Program-made: the position numbers and the translations under genes
Assembly: GCF_002914585.1 (NCBI RefSeq)
Contig: NZ_PDDM01000001.1
Location: 372,001-436,000 of the forward strand
DNA length: 64,000 nt
From: Pseudanabaena sp. BC1403
GTDB lineage: Bacteria; Cyanobacteriota; Cyanobacteriia; Pseudanabaenales; Pseudanabaenaceae
Reading direction: 5' to 3'
Notes under the pieces: generated by a model
What the model was told of the DNA's origin: nothing
The model's input: only the letters and a program-made list of their open reading frames with translations
The model's database searches: none
Shown: in pieces, positions 16,492 through 24,075 of the stretch
Numbering within the stretch: position 1 is the first letter of the stretch
How the letters are laid out: each line of letters starts with the position of its first letter

Positions 16492-18387
16492 CTATTCAAC
16501 CGTGACAGATTTGGCGAGATTTCGGGGTTGATCGACATCTAAACCGCGATGTGCTGCCACATGATAGGACAGCAGTTGTAACGGAATCACGGTGAGAATT
16601 GGCGAAAAAATCTCATCAACCACAGGAATCGGCAAAATGTAATCAAATACCTCATGCGCCGCAGGGTCATCAAGAGGCGCAACACCAATCAATTTCGCAT
16701 CTCTCGCTTTGGCTTCTTGAGAATTAGAAAGAACTTTCTCGTATACTACCCCAGGAGTAGCGATCGCAACTACAGGGACATCTTGATCAAGCAATGCGAT
16801 CGGTCCATGCTTCATTTCGCCAGCAGGATAGCCTTCAGCATGAATGTAGCTGATCTCTTTGAGCTTGAGTGCACCTTCGAGGGCGATCGGGAAGTTAATG
16901 CCGCGCCCTAAGAAGATAAAATCTTTGGTATGGGTAAATTGACGCGAAAGATCTTCAATATAGCGTTCTTGACCTTCGAGAATCCGTTCCATATAGGCAG
17001 GAAGTTGTCGTAATCCTTCAATTAATTCTTGACTTCTCGCTTCGGTTAATGTGCCTTTAGCTGCACCAAACTCTAATGCTAATAAATAGAACATCAGCAA
17101 TTGAGCCACAAAAGTTTTTGTAGCCGCAACACCGATCTCGATTCCTGCCTGAGTATCAATCACTGCATCCGAAATTCTTCCAATCGAGCTTTCAACTCGA
17201 TTGGTAATACCCAGACAGCGATCGCCTCTTGATTTGGCAAGTTCCAATGCAGCTAGAGTATCCGCCGTTTCGCCCGACTGAGTTACACCGATCACAAGAG
17301 TATTCTTTAAAGAAGGCGGCGGCGAATAGCGATACTCAGAAGCATATTGCACACTAGTTGGTACACCTGCTAGCTGCTCTAGCAAATACTTGCCAACGAG
17401 AGAGGCGTGCCAACTGGTTCCACAGGCAATAATCTCCACCCTTTCAATCGGCTCGATAAAACCTGTGGGTAGCCCTAAATCAACTTTATTAGCCTCACTC
17501 ACATAACTTGCCAATCCCGTCCGAAATACCCCAGGTTGCTCATAGATTTCCTTGAGCATATAGTGCTTAAAGCCTTGCTTCTCCACCATGGTAGGATTCC
17601 AGTTGAGCGTCTGGGGCGTGCGGCGAAGGCGATCGCCTTTGGCGTTATACACCTGTACAGATTCTCTAGTCAGTCGTGCAATTTCACCATTCTCTAAAGA
17701 AATTACGGTGCGCGTATAGGCGACTAACGCAGGCGTATCCGAAGCACAAAAATTCTCATCTTTGCCAATACCAATGACTAGCGGCGCTTGCTGACGTACA
17801 ACAACTATTTCATCGGGATAATCAGCATGAATAACTGCGATCGCATAGGCTCCTTGCAATTTTGCGATCGTCAGTCGTACTGCTTCAAACAGCACTGAGG
17901 GAGACTTGTCAGGAATCATATTGCCTTGCTTTTCCAACTGAGTTAGAAATTCGGCAATCATATGGGGAATGACTTCAGTATCTGTTTCGCTGACAAAAAT
18001 ATGACCAAGCTGTTTTAACTCAGTGCGAAGAATATGGTAGTTCTCAACAATCCCATTCTGCACAACCGCAAGATTTCCCATCGTATTTGTATGGGGATGA
18101 GCATTATGCTCTTCAGGCTTGCCGTGAGTTGCCCAGCGTGTGTGACCAATACCAATCGACGCTTGAGGGGCGGTATCAGCCTTTAACTTTTCCTCTAGTT
18201 GGATTAGCTTGCCCTTTGCTCTGACCCGATGCAAACTGCGATCAATTGGGCGATCGGCTGGATCATCGAAAAAGGGAATTGTGGCAACGCCTGCGGAGTC
18301 ATACCCGCGATATTCGAGTTTGCGTAACCCTGAGATTAAAACTTCATTTGCCGAGCGATGTCCGATGTAGCCAACAATTCCACACAT
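16492..18387 (-). CDS. glmS: Glutamine--fructose-6-phosphate aminotransferase (isomerizing)
   Basis: 631 residues from the ATG at 18387 (MCGIVGYIGH). This start is chosen because the N-terminal Cys exposed after Met removal is the glutaminase nucleophile. N-terminal amidotransferase domain at about 1-230 (HTRWATHGKPEEHNAHPH, QNGIVENY), then two SIS sugar-isomerase domains (GCGTSWHASL, VTQSGETADTLAAL, GRGINFPIALEGALKLKE) and the C-terminal DQPRNLAKSVTVE. Makes glucosamine-6-phosphate for peptidoglycan and lipopolysaccharide. A 53-bp palindrome lies directly upstream of the start. Confidence 0.97.
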   Translation of the reverse strand: MCGIVGYIGHRSANEVLISGLRKLEYRGYDSAGVATIPFFDDPADRPIDRSLHRVRAKGKLIQLEEKLKADTAPQASIGIGHTRWATHGKPEEHNAHPHTNTMGNLAVVQNGIVENYHILRTELKQLGHIFVSETDTEVIPHMIAEFLTQLEKQGNMIPDKSPSVLFEAVRLTIAKLQGAYAIAVIHADYPDEIVVVRQQAPLVIGIGKDENFCASDTPALVAYTRTVISLENGEIARLTRESVQVYNAKGDRLRRTPQTLNWNPTMVEKQGFKHYMLKEIYEQPGVFRTGLASYVSEANKVDLGLPTGFIEPIERVEIIACGTSWHASLVGKYLLEQLAGVPTSVQYASEYRYSPPPSLKNTLVIGVTQSGETADTLAALELAKSRGDRCLGITNRVESSIGRISDAVIDTQAGIEIGVAATKTFVAQLLMFYLLALEFGAAKGTLTEARSQELIEGLRQLPAYMERILEGQERYIEDLSRQFTHTKDFIFLGRGINFPIALEGALKLKEISYIHAEGYPAGEMKHGPIALLDQDVPVVAIATPGVVYEKVLSNSQEAKARDAKLIGVAPLDDPAAHEVFDYILPIPVVDEIFSPILTVIPLQLLSYHVAAHRGLDVDQPRNLAKSVTVE

Positions 18388-18403
18388 AATGTCAAGTTGC
18401 AAT

Positions 18404-18456
18404 AAATACGATCATAGTTTTGTGCGCGTAACGCGCACAAAACTATGATCGTATTT
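18404..18456. promoter_or_regulatory. Perfect palindrome in the glmS 5' region
   Basis: AAATACGATCATAGTTTTGT leads into GCGCGTAACGCGC and is mirrored exactly; 53 bp, almost without loop. It sits 17 bp before the glmS ATG and would form a long hairpin in the leader or a cruciform. Could be a regulatory leader or only a member of the palindrome family seen across the window. Confidence 0.5.
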
Positions 18457-18486
18457 AACCACGTCAAGTTCCTGCCCATTACGCCA

Positions 18487-18558
18487 CAAAAGCAAAAACC
18501 TCGCGTAGCGAGGTTTTTGCTTTTGTATCAAGAAGGGACGATTTGCGTCCCTTCTTGG
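18487..18558 (-). terminator. Two hairpins after the 166-residue membrane protein gene
   Basis: CAAAAGCAAAAACCTCGCG/CGAGGTTTTTGCTTTTG at 18487-18525 and CAAGAAGGGACG/CGTCCCTTCTTGG at 18529-18558, back to back. The first has A/T tails consistent with intrinsic termination of the minus-strand gene ending at 18559. Confidence 0.7.
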
Positions 18559-19059
18559 TTAATAGCCTAGGCTTTCATTGTGCTTGTTTTTAGGAAGTTC
18601 AGACACCGTAGATGGCACTTCACGCTTTGGACGGAGAGGAGCAGCTTGCAAAAAAATTGATTTCTCAGGACTCTCACGCACCAAATCCCCAGGTTTTTTT
18701 TGAATTGATTGCAGCATCTCATTATCAAATGAACCTGCTGCATTAGTTAATTGCCGTTCTTGGCGCTTGAGTTGCTCGAGCTTTTTGTATTGCTGATTCC
18801 ACTGCTCTTGAGCATATACAGTCCAACCGTAGATCGCAAATACTGAAATAGTGAGGATTACAGTCGCAGCGATAGACAGCTTTTGAGTGGTCATCAAGAC
18901 CCGCAACCACAGAGGCAGAGGAAATGAGTTAGTGCGAGGCAACCGCTTTACATTGCGATTTTTGATAGGTTGAGGACTGGCTTGCCGAAATTTATTCTTG
19001 CGATCAAGAGGTTGACGGGATCTCTGTGGTTCAGGGCTTCTTGCTCTGCTAGCTGTCAT
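18559..19059 (-). CDS. Single-pass membrane protein with coiled coil, unknown
   Basis: 166 residues from ATG 19059 (MTASRARS); an in-frame TTG upstream is less likely. Very basic, Pro/Arg-rich cytoplasmic N-terminus (about 1-55), one membrane segment (TQKLSIAATVILTISVFAIYGWTVY, about 60-84; key hydrophobic stretch), then a Gln/Lys/Glu coiled coil (QQYKKLEQLKRQERQL) and a Pro-rich tail. The topology recalls FtsL/DivIC-type division proteins, but sequence similarity is not clear enough to assign. Conserved in cyanobacteria as a hypothetical, in my judgement. Confidence 0.65.
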   Translation of the reverse strand: MTASRARSPEPQRSRQPLDRKNKFRQASPQPIKNRNVKRLPRTNSFPLPLWLRVLMTTQKLSIAATVILTISVFAIYGWTVYAQEQWNQQYKKLEQLKRQERQLTNAAGSFDNEMLQSIQKKPGDLVRESPEKSIFLQAAPLRPKREVPSTVSELPKNKHNESLGY

Positions 19060-19232
19060 TTTTTTTACTCTTCTTTCACTCAAGATTCACCACTGCTACT
19101 TTTAGCACTTTCAGGGAGAAATTACTAAGTAGTTTTGAACATTTTGAAATTTATTTACTTTTTGTTTTAAATATTGCTTAGCAATATCTTTAAAGGATCA
19201 GTAAATAATTTCTGACTCTAGAATTATAGTGG

Positions 19233-19862
19233 TCATTGATTTTTTGGCAACAAGAATTTAACAGAAATCCGATCGCCTTCCTTCAAGCCAATTTCTTGGG
19301 TGAGTCCCGCTCTCACTTCAAGCACATTATCAGCGACTACACCTCCCTCAGGATAAACAGGACAGGGATCAGTCTTGCAAGTAGTGGCATTGCGGGCGAT
19401 CGCCTTAACTTCACCATCCAGCAAGAAAATAATATCAAGCGGTGAGGGGGTATTTTTCATCCAAAAGGCTACGGGACGCGCAGGCGTAAAAACAAACAAC
19501 ATCCCGCGATCGTCAGCCAATGGGGGACGAAACATTAGACCTTTTTCTTGTTCCTTGAAAGTATTGGCTACCTCAAGCTGAATTTCGCGTCCTGAAATTT
19601 TCGCTGTGGCAGTAATTGGCAAATATTGAGCCAGTTCTGAGACTGGTTTGGGTTTAGCTTGAGGTGCGATAGTTTGTGGTGACGATGTCGCGGGGATCGT
19701 TGGTGCAGTGGGGGGCTTAGCTGTATCGCTAGAGGCAGGTGCGCAGCCCATCAAACAAAGACTGAGGCTAACCGTACATAGCTTTATACAAAGTGTTTGG
19801 ATCGAACTATGATTAGGTGTGTCACAATTTCTAGAAGTATCGCCAGTCATATTGCCAGTCAT
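19233..19862 (-). CDS. DUF192 family lipoprotein
   Basis: 209 residues if started at 19862; ATG 19850 is an alternative four codons in. Signal segment with lipobox LMGC (about residue 40), a Pro/Thr/Ala-rich linker, then DUF192 at about 90-205 with LMFRPPLADDRGMLFVF, the WMKNTPSPLDIIFL core and the C-terminal EVRAG. DUF192 proteins are small periplasmic or secreted beta-barrel-like proteins of unknown function. The gene is divergent from the GH57 gene with only 3 bp between starts. Confidence 0.88.
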   Translation of the reverse strand: MTGNMTGDTSRNCDTPNHSSIQTLCIKLCTVSLSLCLMGCAPASSDTAKPPTAPTIPATSSPQTIAPQAKPKPVSELAQYLPITATAKISGREIQLEVANTFKEQEKGLMFRPPLADDRGMLFVFTPARPVAFWMKNTPSPLDIIFLLDGEVKAIARNATTCKTDPCPVYPEGGVVADNVLEVRAGLTQEIGLKEGDRISVKFLLPKNQ

Positions 19863-19865
19863 CCT

Positions 19866-22085
19866 ATGTCATATCCTCTTCATATCGCATTTATCTGGCA
19901 CCAACATCAACCTCTCTACAAAAGCGCGATCGCAGGCAAGTATCATTTGCCTTGGGTGAGGTTGCATGGCGTAAAAGATTATTTGGATTTAGCGTTGATG
20001 TTGTCAAGATATCCTAAGCTACATCAAACGATCAATCTTGTGCCATCGCTGATCCTGCAATTGCAGGATTATGTTGAAGGAAATGCATTTGATCCTTACT
20101 TGGCTTTGACTTTAACACCTGTCGATACCTTAACGCGATCACAAAAACATTTCATTGTCGAGCATTTCTTTGATGCTAATCATCAGACGATGATCGAGCC
20201 ATATCATCGCTATGCCGATCTATTAGCTCAGAGACAAGCCTGTGGGATTGAGTGGTGTGTCAATAATTGGCTAGCACCAGATTTTAGCGATTTACTTGCA
20301 TGGCATAACTTGGCATGGATTGATCCTCTATTCCGAGATGCCGATCCCGAAATTGCTGAATGGTACGATCGCGGCAAGGATTTTACCCTCGCTGATCGGC
20401 AAAGAATCTATAGCAAGCAGCGAGATATTATTTCCCGAATTTTGCCGCAGCATCGAAAAATGCAAAAAAATGGGCAACTAGAAATTACCACCACGCCCTA
20501 CACGCATCCGATCATGCCGCTTTTAGCCGATACTCAAGCTGGTAGGATCGCTGTGCCACAGATGTATCTGCCTAATCATCGCTTCCGCCATGAGCCAGAC
20601 ATTACTCTACATCTAGAAAAAGCAAAAGAAGTTTACCGCCAACACTTTAGCTGCGATCCCAGAGGTTTATGGCCCTCAGAGCAGTCTGTTAGCCCTGCCA
20701 TCTTGCCGCATGTTTCTAAGCAGGGATTTTCTTGGTTATGTTCTGATGAAGGAGTATTAGGCTGGAGTCTTGGACATTATTTCCGTCGTGATGAGCGCGG
20801 GGCGATCGACGCACCACATTTGCTCTATCAACCCTATCGTCTCGAAACTATTCATGGGGACTTAGCAATTATTTTCCGCGATCGCCTACTTTCGGATCTG
20901 ATCGGCTTTAGCTATGGTGCACTTTTGCCTCAAGCTGCTAGCGACGATTTATGCGATCGTTTGATGACTATTCAAAAACAACAAAATGAATATCTAGCAG
21001 AGCATCCTGAAGGAAAGCCTTGGCTAGTAACAATCGCCCTTGACGGTGAAAATTGCTGGGAATTTTATCCTCAAGATGGCAACCCATTCTTACAAACGCT
21101 TTACGAAAATCTCTCCAACAATGAGAATCTCAAACTGGTTACGCCCTCTGAATATCTAGAAAAATTCCCACCCACTGAAAAAATTCCACCTCACCAGTTG
21201 CATAGTGGCTCATGGATTGACTCTAGCTTTACCACATGGATCGGCGATCCAGTTAAAAACCGTGCTTGGGAGCTACTTGCTGAAGCGCGGCAAGTATTGG
21301 CTATGCACGCAGAAGCTACGCCAGAAAATAATCCTGAAGCATGGGAAAGCCTAATGGCAGCCGAAGGCTCGGATTGGTTTTGGTGGTTTGGCGAAGGACA
21401 TAGCTCAAATGATGACGCGATGTTTGATCGCCTATTTCGTGAGCATTTGCAGGTGATTTATCGTGCGCTCAACGAGCCAGTTCCCCACGCATTGTTGTAT
21501 CCTCTCGAACCCCACGATGTCTCCAGTAGCGATCGCCCCACTAGCCTAATTGAGCCAATAATTAATGGCAGATTTGAAAATGATGACTGGCAAGGTGCTG
21601 GCAAAATTGAAATTAGTGGCGCAAGGGGGGCGATGCATCAAAATACTCCCGCCAAGCGTCTGTGGTACGGTTACGATCATTTTTATTGCTACTTGCGCCT
21701 AGAATTTAGTAATCTAGAGAGCGTCGCTCAAAGTAAACTACATTTGTTGTGGTTTTATCCTAGTCGGATTCATCCCAACAGCCCTGTGAAACTTCTTGAC
21801 ATGCCTGATGTGTCACCGCTAAATTACTTGTTTCGCCATCACCTAACGATCAATTTTGCTGATAAGTCAGTCCAACTTCAAGAATCTACAGAACAATTTC
21901 AGTGGGAAACTATCGCAACTCATACGAAAATAGGCTTTGAGCAATGCCTAGAAATTGCTATTCCTTGGAGCGATTTGGCGGTTAAGCCCCAGTCTGTAGC
22001 ACGACTGGTGATCTTGCTCAGCCAAAAAGAGCATTTCCAGATGTCTCTACCTGAGTATACGATTATTCCTATTGAAGTACCTTAG
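19866..22085 (+). CDS. Glycoside hydrolase family 57 protein
   Basis: 739 residues from ATG 19866 (MSYPLHIAFIWHQHQPLY). GH57 signatures: HQHQPLY near the N-terminus, GLWPSEQSVSP and SDEGVLGWSLGH in the middle, and DGENCWEFYPQDG; the Glu of the WPSE motif fits the catalytic nucleophile. C-terminal part (about 560-739) is a beta-rich accessory domain. Family members are alpha-amylases, amylopullulanases, glucanotransferases or branching enzymes acting on glycogen-like alpha-glucans, so a role in storage glycogen metabolism is likely; exact activity not determined. No signal peptide. Confidence 0.93.
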   Translation: MSYPLHIAFIWHQHQPLYKSAIAGKYHLPWVRLHGVKDYLDLALMLSRYPKLHQTINLVPSLILQLQDYVEGNAFDPYLALTLTPVDTLTRSQKHFIVEHFFDANHQTMIEPYHRYADLLAQRQACGIEWCVNNWLAPDFSDLLAWHNLAWIDPLFRDADPEIAEWYDRGKDFTLADRQRIYSKQRDIISRILPQHRKMQKNGQLEITTTPYTHPIMPLLADTQAGRIAVPQMYLPNHRFRHEPDITLHLEKAKEVYRQHFSCDPRGLWPSEQSVSPAILPHVSKQGFSWLCSDEGVLGWSLGHYFRRDERGAIDAPHLLYQPYRLETIHGDLAIIFRDRLLSDLIGFSYGALLPQAASDDLCDRLMTIQKQQNEYLAEHPEGKPWLVTIALDGENCWEFYPQDGNPFLQTLYENLSNNENLKLVTPSEYLEKFPPTEKIPPHQLHSGSWIDSSFTTWIGDPVKNRAWELLAEARQVLAMHAEATPENNPEAWESLMAAEGSDWFWWFGEGHSSNDDAMFDRLFREHLQVIYRALNEPVPHALLYPLEPHDVSSSDRPTSLIEPIINGRFENDDWQGAGKIEISGARGAMHQNTPAKRLWYGYDHFYCYLRLEFSNLESVAQSKLHLLWFYPSRIHPNSPVKLLDMPDVSPLNYLFRHHLTINFADKSVQLQESTEQFQWETIATHTKIGFEQCLEIAIPWSDLAVKPQSVARLVILLSQKEHFQMSLPEYTIIPIEVP

Positions 22086-22109
22086 TGTTGCGTTATTAAA
22101 GAGATAACA

Positions 22110-22667
22110 GTGGAAAAGATAGTAAAAACCAGCATTGAGTCTATTGTCGAACAGGCTTTACAGGATGGCTACCTAACTCCTGCTATGGAAGCCGAAGTGG
22201 GTCGGATTTGTGATAGCGCCTTTGAGCTATCAGTTGAAGAGTACATGGCTCTTGATCGACTGATGGGTGCTTTGCTCACAGGAGAAGTGGTTGCTGTCCC
22301 CCGCAAGCAATTTATCAATGTCATGGAAGAATTGGTGCTGAGTGAAGCTGTGGCAAGGGTGGCAGAGATCGAGGCAAGTAGTAATAAAGTTTTGGATTTG
22401 GGGGATATTGCGGCCTATGCACTTAACCGTTTGCCGCCGTTGTATGCCACCACTGAGCAAGGGGCAAATTATCAGCGAGACAGAGCACTTGCCGATTTAC
22501 AGCATTTGATTGCACAGCAAGTCAAGGAAGCAATCGATCGCAACCTAGATCGTCCTGAATTCTTCCCAGATCGCTCTAGTTTTGGCTCTGTAAACAAAGA
22601 TTCTGTACTTTCGCAGCTTAGCAACCTACTCCAAGCTTATGCCCCTGACTTTGAGGAAAAAGTTTAA
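22110..22667 (+). CDS. comFB: ComFB family (late competence development) protein
   Basis: 185 residues from a GTG start preceded by AAAGAGA. N-terminal helical part with many acidic residues; the ComFB core is at about 75-165, including DIAAYALNRLPPLYATTEQG and the following RDRALADLQHLIAQQVKEAI. ComFB proteins were named for a Bacillus competence gene; cyanobacterial members have been described as cyclic-dinucleotide-binding signalling proteins. Lies 24 bp after the GH57 gene, possibly co-transcribed, and overlaps the convergent downstream gene by 4 bp. Confidence 0.82.
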   Translation: MEKIVKTSIESIVEQALQDGYLTPAMEAEVGRICDSAFELSVEEYMALDRLMGALLTGEVVAVPRKQFINVMEELVLSEAVARVAEIEASSNKVLDLGDIAAYALNRLPPLYATTEQGANYQRDRALADLQHLIAQQVKEAIDRNLDRPEFFPDRSSFGSVNKDSVLSQLSNLLQAYAPDFEEKV

Positions 22668-23494
22668 GGACTGGTTACTTTTTGCGTAGATGATTGATCT
22701 TTAAATTGATCAGCCAATCGATCAGCAAATAGAAACGACAATGGATAACTGGGGCTAGCAGAAAATCCTAAAATTCCGCGATCGCGATGTTCGTAGGTTA
22801 GTTTGTTTTCAGCATCAAACAAAAAAGTGCCGCCGCGCTGCGTCATATATGATGCATCAGGAACATAGGCTGTCCAATTGCCCAAAACCTCCGCCATATT
22901 TCGCAGTCGCAATGTTGCGAGTTCAAAAGGACGTTGAAATCCACTGCCACCAGCCCATTTAAAGAAAGAGCCCTTTAATGGGGGTAATGGTGAGGCTTTG
23001 ATAATTTCTTCATCATCGATTAGTTGTGGCGCATTGCGATCGCCTCGATAGCCGCGAAATACTTCTTTGAGAGTGCCTTGGCTGCCAAGCCCTGCACACA
23101 TCAGCATCAGATTCACCCAAGCACTTTGTCCTGATGAAAGGAGAGGGAATTTAGTGGTTAACCCTGAATAGAGATTCAATTGACGATGTAATTCACCTGT
23201 AGGATCGACAAACAAACAATTTTTATCGAAGCCTGTAAATTTACAAAAATATTCTCCCGACTGACGATCGCCGATGCCAATAGCGCGAATAGCTATTCCT
23301 GCTGATTTAATGCGATCAATTTCTCTCTGTATCCACCAAATATATTCAAGGCTATCAAAATCGCCTAACTGGGGCAGTACTAAAATTAGTTTGCGTTGAT
23401 CTGATTCGCAGCCTTCAAAAATTGAGGCGATCGCGCCATCGCTAACACGCTGCCGTTGGGTTTGACTTAGAATTTCGTAGGTGTTTTGATGCAT
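22664..23494 (-). CDS. Peroxiredoxin-like (AhpC/TSA) family protein
   Basis: 276 residues. Thioredoxin-fold pattern: LILVLPQLGDFDSLEYIWW, then IAIRAIGIGDRQSGEYFCKF, FVDPTGELHRQL, and a late GGTFLFDAENKLTYEHRDRG. Typical of the cyanobacterial AhpC/TSA family whose usual peroxidatic Cys position after the first strand is not kept here, so the activity is uncertain and may not be peroxidase. Cytosolic; overlaps the comFB end by 4 bp on the other strand. Confidence 0.78.
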   Translation of the reverse strand: MHQNTYEILSQTQRQRVSDGAIASIFEGCESDQRKLILVLPQLGDFDSLEYIWWIQREIDRIKSAGIAIRAIGIGDRQSGEYFCKFTGFDKNCLFVDPTGELHRQLNLYSGLTTKFPLLSSGQSAWVNLMLMCAGLGSQGTLKEVFRGYRGDRNAPQLIDDEEIIKASPLPPLKGSFFKWAGGSGFQRPFELATLRLRNMAEVLGNWTAYVPDASYMTQRGGTFLFDAENKLTYEHRDRGILGFSASPSYPLSFLFADRLADQFKDQSSTQKVTSP

Positions 23495-23533
23495 GGAGTT
23501 ATATTTATTGCGAAAGTAAAAGCTCTTGATGTG

Positions 23534-24013
23534 ATGGCAAAATTAATGAAATCTACCTTTCACCTTATAGCACTTCTGTTTTTGACATTAATACCCAGCG
23601 CTGCATTTGCAGATCCTGTCGTTATCAAAACAACACCTGCAAATACAAATTACTATCCTTGGATCGTACAGCTCTCCCAAAGTCCAATTGATTGGTTTGA
23701 GAGTGATGTCAATGCAAAGGTTCAGGGTCGAGCCTACCGTGTAGTGATTCTTCTTGAAGATATATATAACAGTGTATTTATTGAGCAGGTCACCTTTGGT
23801 ACAGAAGGTTGCTGCAAAAAAGTTTCAAGCGTAAGACGGTTTGATATAAAAACTTTCTCGGCAAAATTTGGTCTCATAGGCGAAATCTCAGGGTTTAGGT
23901 TTATTCGTTGGTTAAGCCCAACATCATTTATCTTCCTTTACAAAGATCTGCTTTTCGTAATGACTGAGATCGACAAACCCGAAGTCAAGGTCGAAGTATA
24001 TTCTGGCGACTAA
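23534..24013 (+). CDS. Secreted hypothetical protein
   Basis: 159 residues from ATG 23534 (MAKLMKSTFHLIALLF); an upstream TTG-initiated frame exists but the later start gives a clean signal peptide (hydrophobic core LIALLFLTLIPS, cleavage after AFA). Mature part is beta-rich, with paired Cys in GCCKK and segments SPIDWFESDVNAKVQGRAYR and TSFIFLYKD. Not recognised. Ends in a strong bidirectional terminator shared with the convergent argZ gene. Confidence 0.65.
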   Translation: MAKLMKSTFHLIALLFLTLIPSAAFADPVVIKTTPANTNYYPWIVQLSQSPIDWFESDVNAKVQGRAYRVVILLEDIYNSVFIEQVTFGTEGCCKKVSSVRRFDIKTFSAKFGLIGEISGFRFIRWLSPTSFIFLYKDLLFVMTEIDKPEVKVEVYSGD

Positions 24014-24022
24014 ACCAATTCC

Positions 24023-24066
24023 AAAAAAATGAGTAGAGTGGCAAAGCCCCTCTACTCATTTTTTTT
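24023..24066. terminator. Bidirectional intrinsic terminator
   Basis: AAAAAAATGAGTAGAG and CTCTACTCATTTTTTT pair around TGGCAAAGCCC, with long A and T tails; it separates two convergent genes. Confidence 0.88.
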
Positions 24067-24075
24067 GTTTTTTTT

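Noticed and set aside
18559-19059. FtsL or DivIC
   Set aside because: Topology fits but there is no convincing sequence motif, and no division genes are nearby.
22664-23494. Typical 2-Cys or 1-Cys peroxiredoxin
   Set aside because: The peroxidatic Cys is not at the usual place, so only a family-level name is given.
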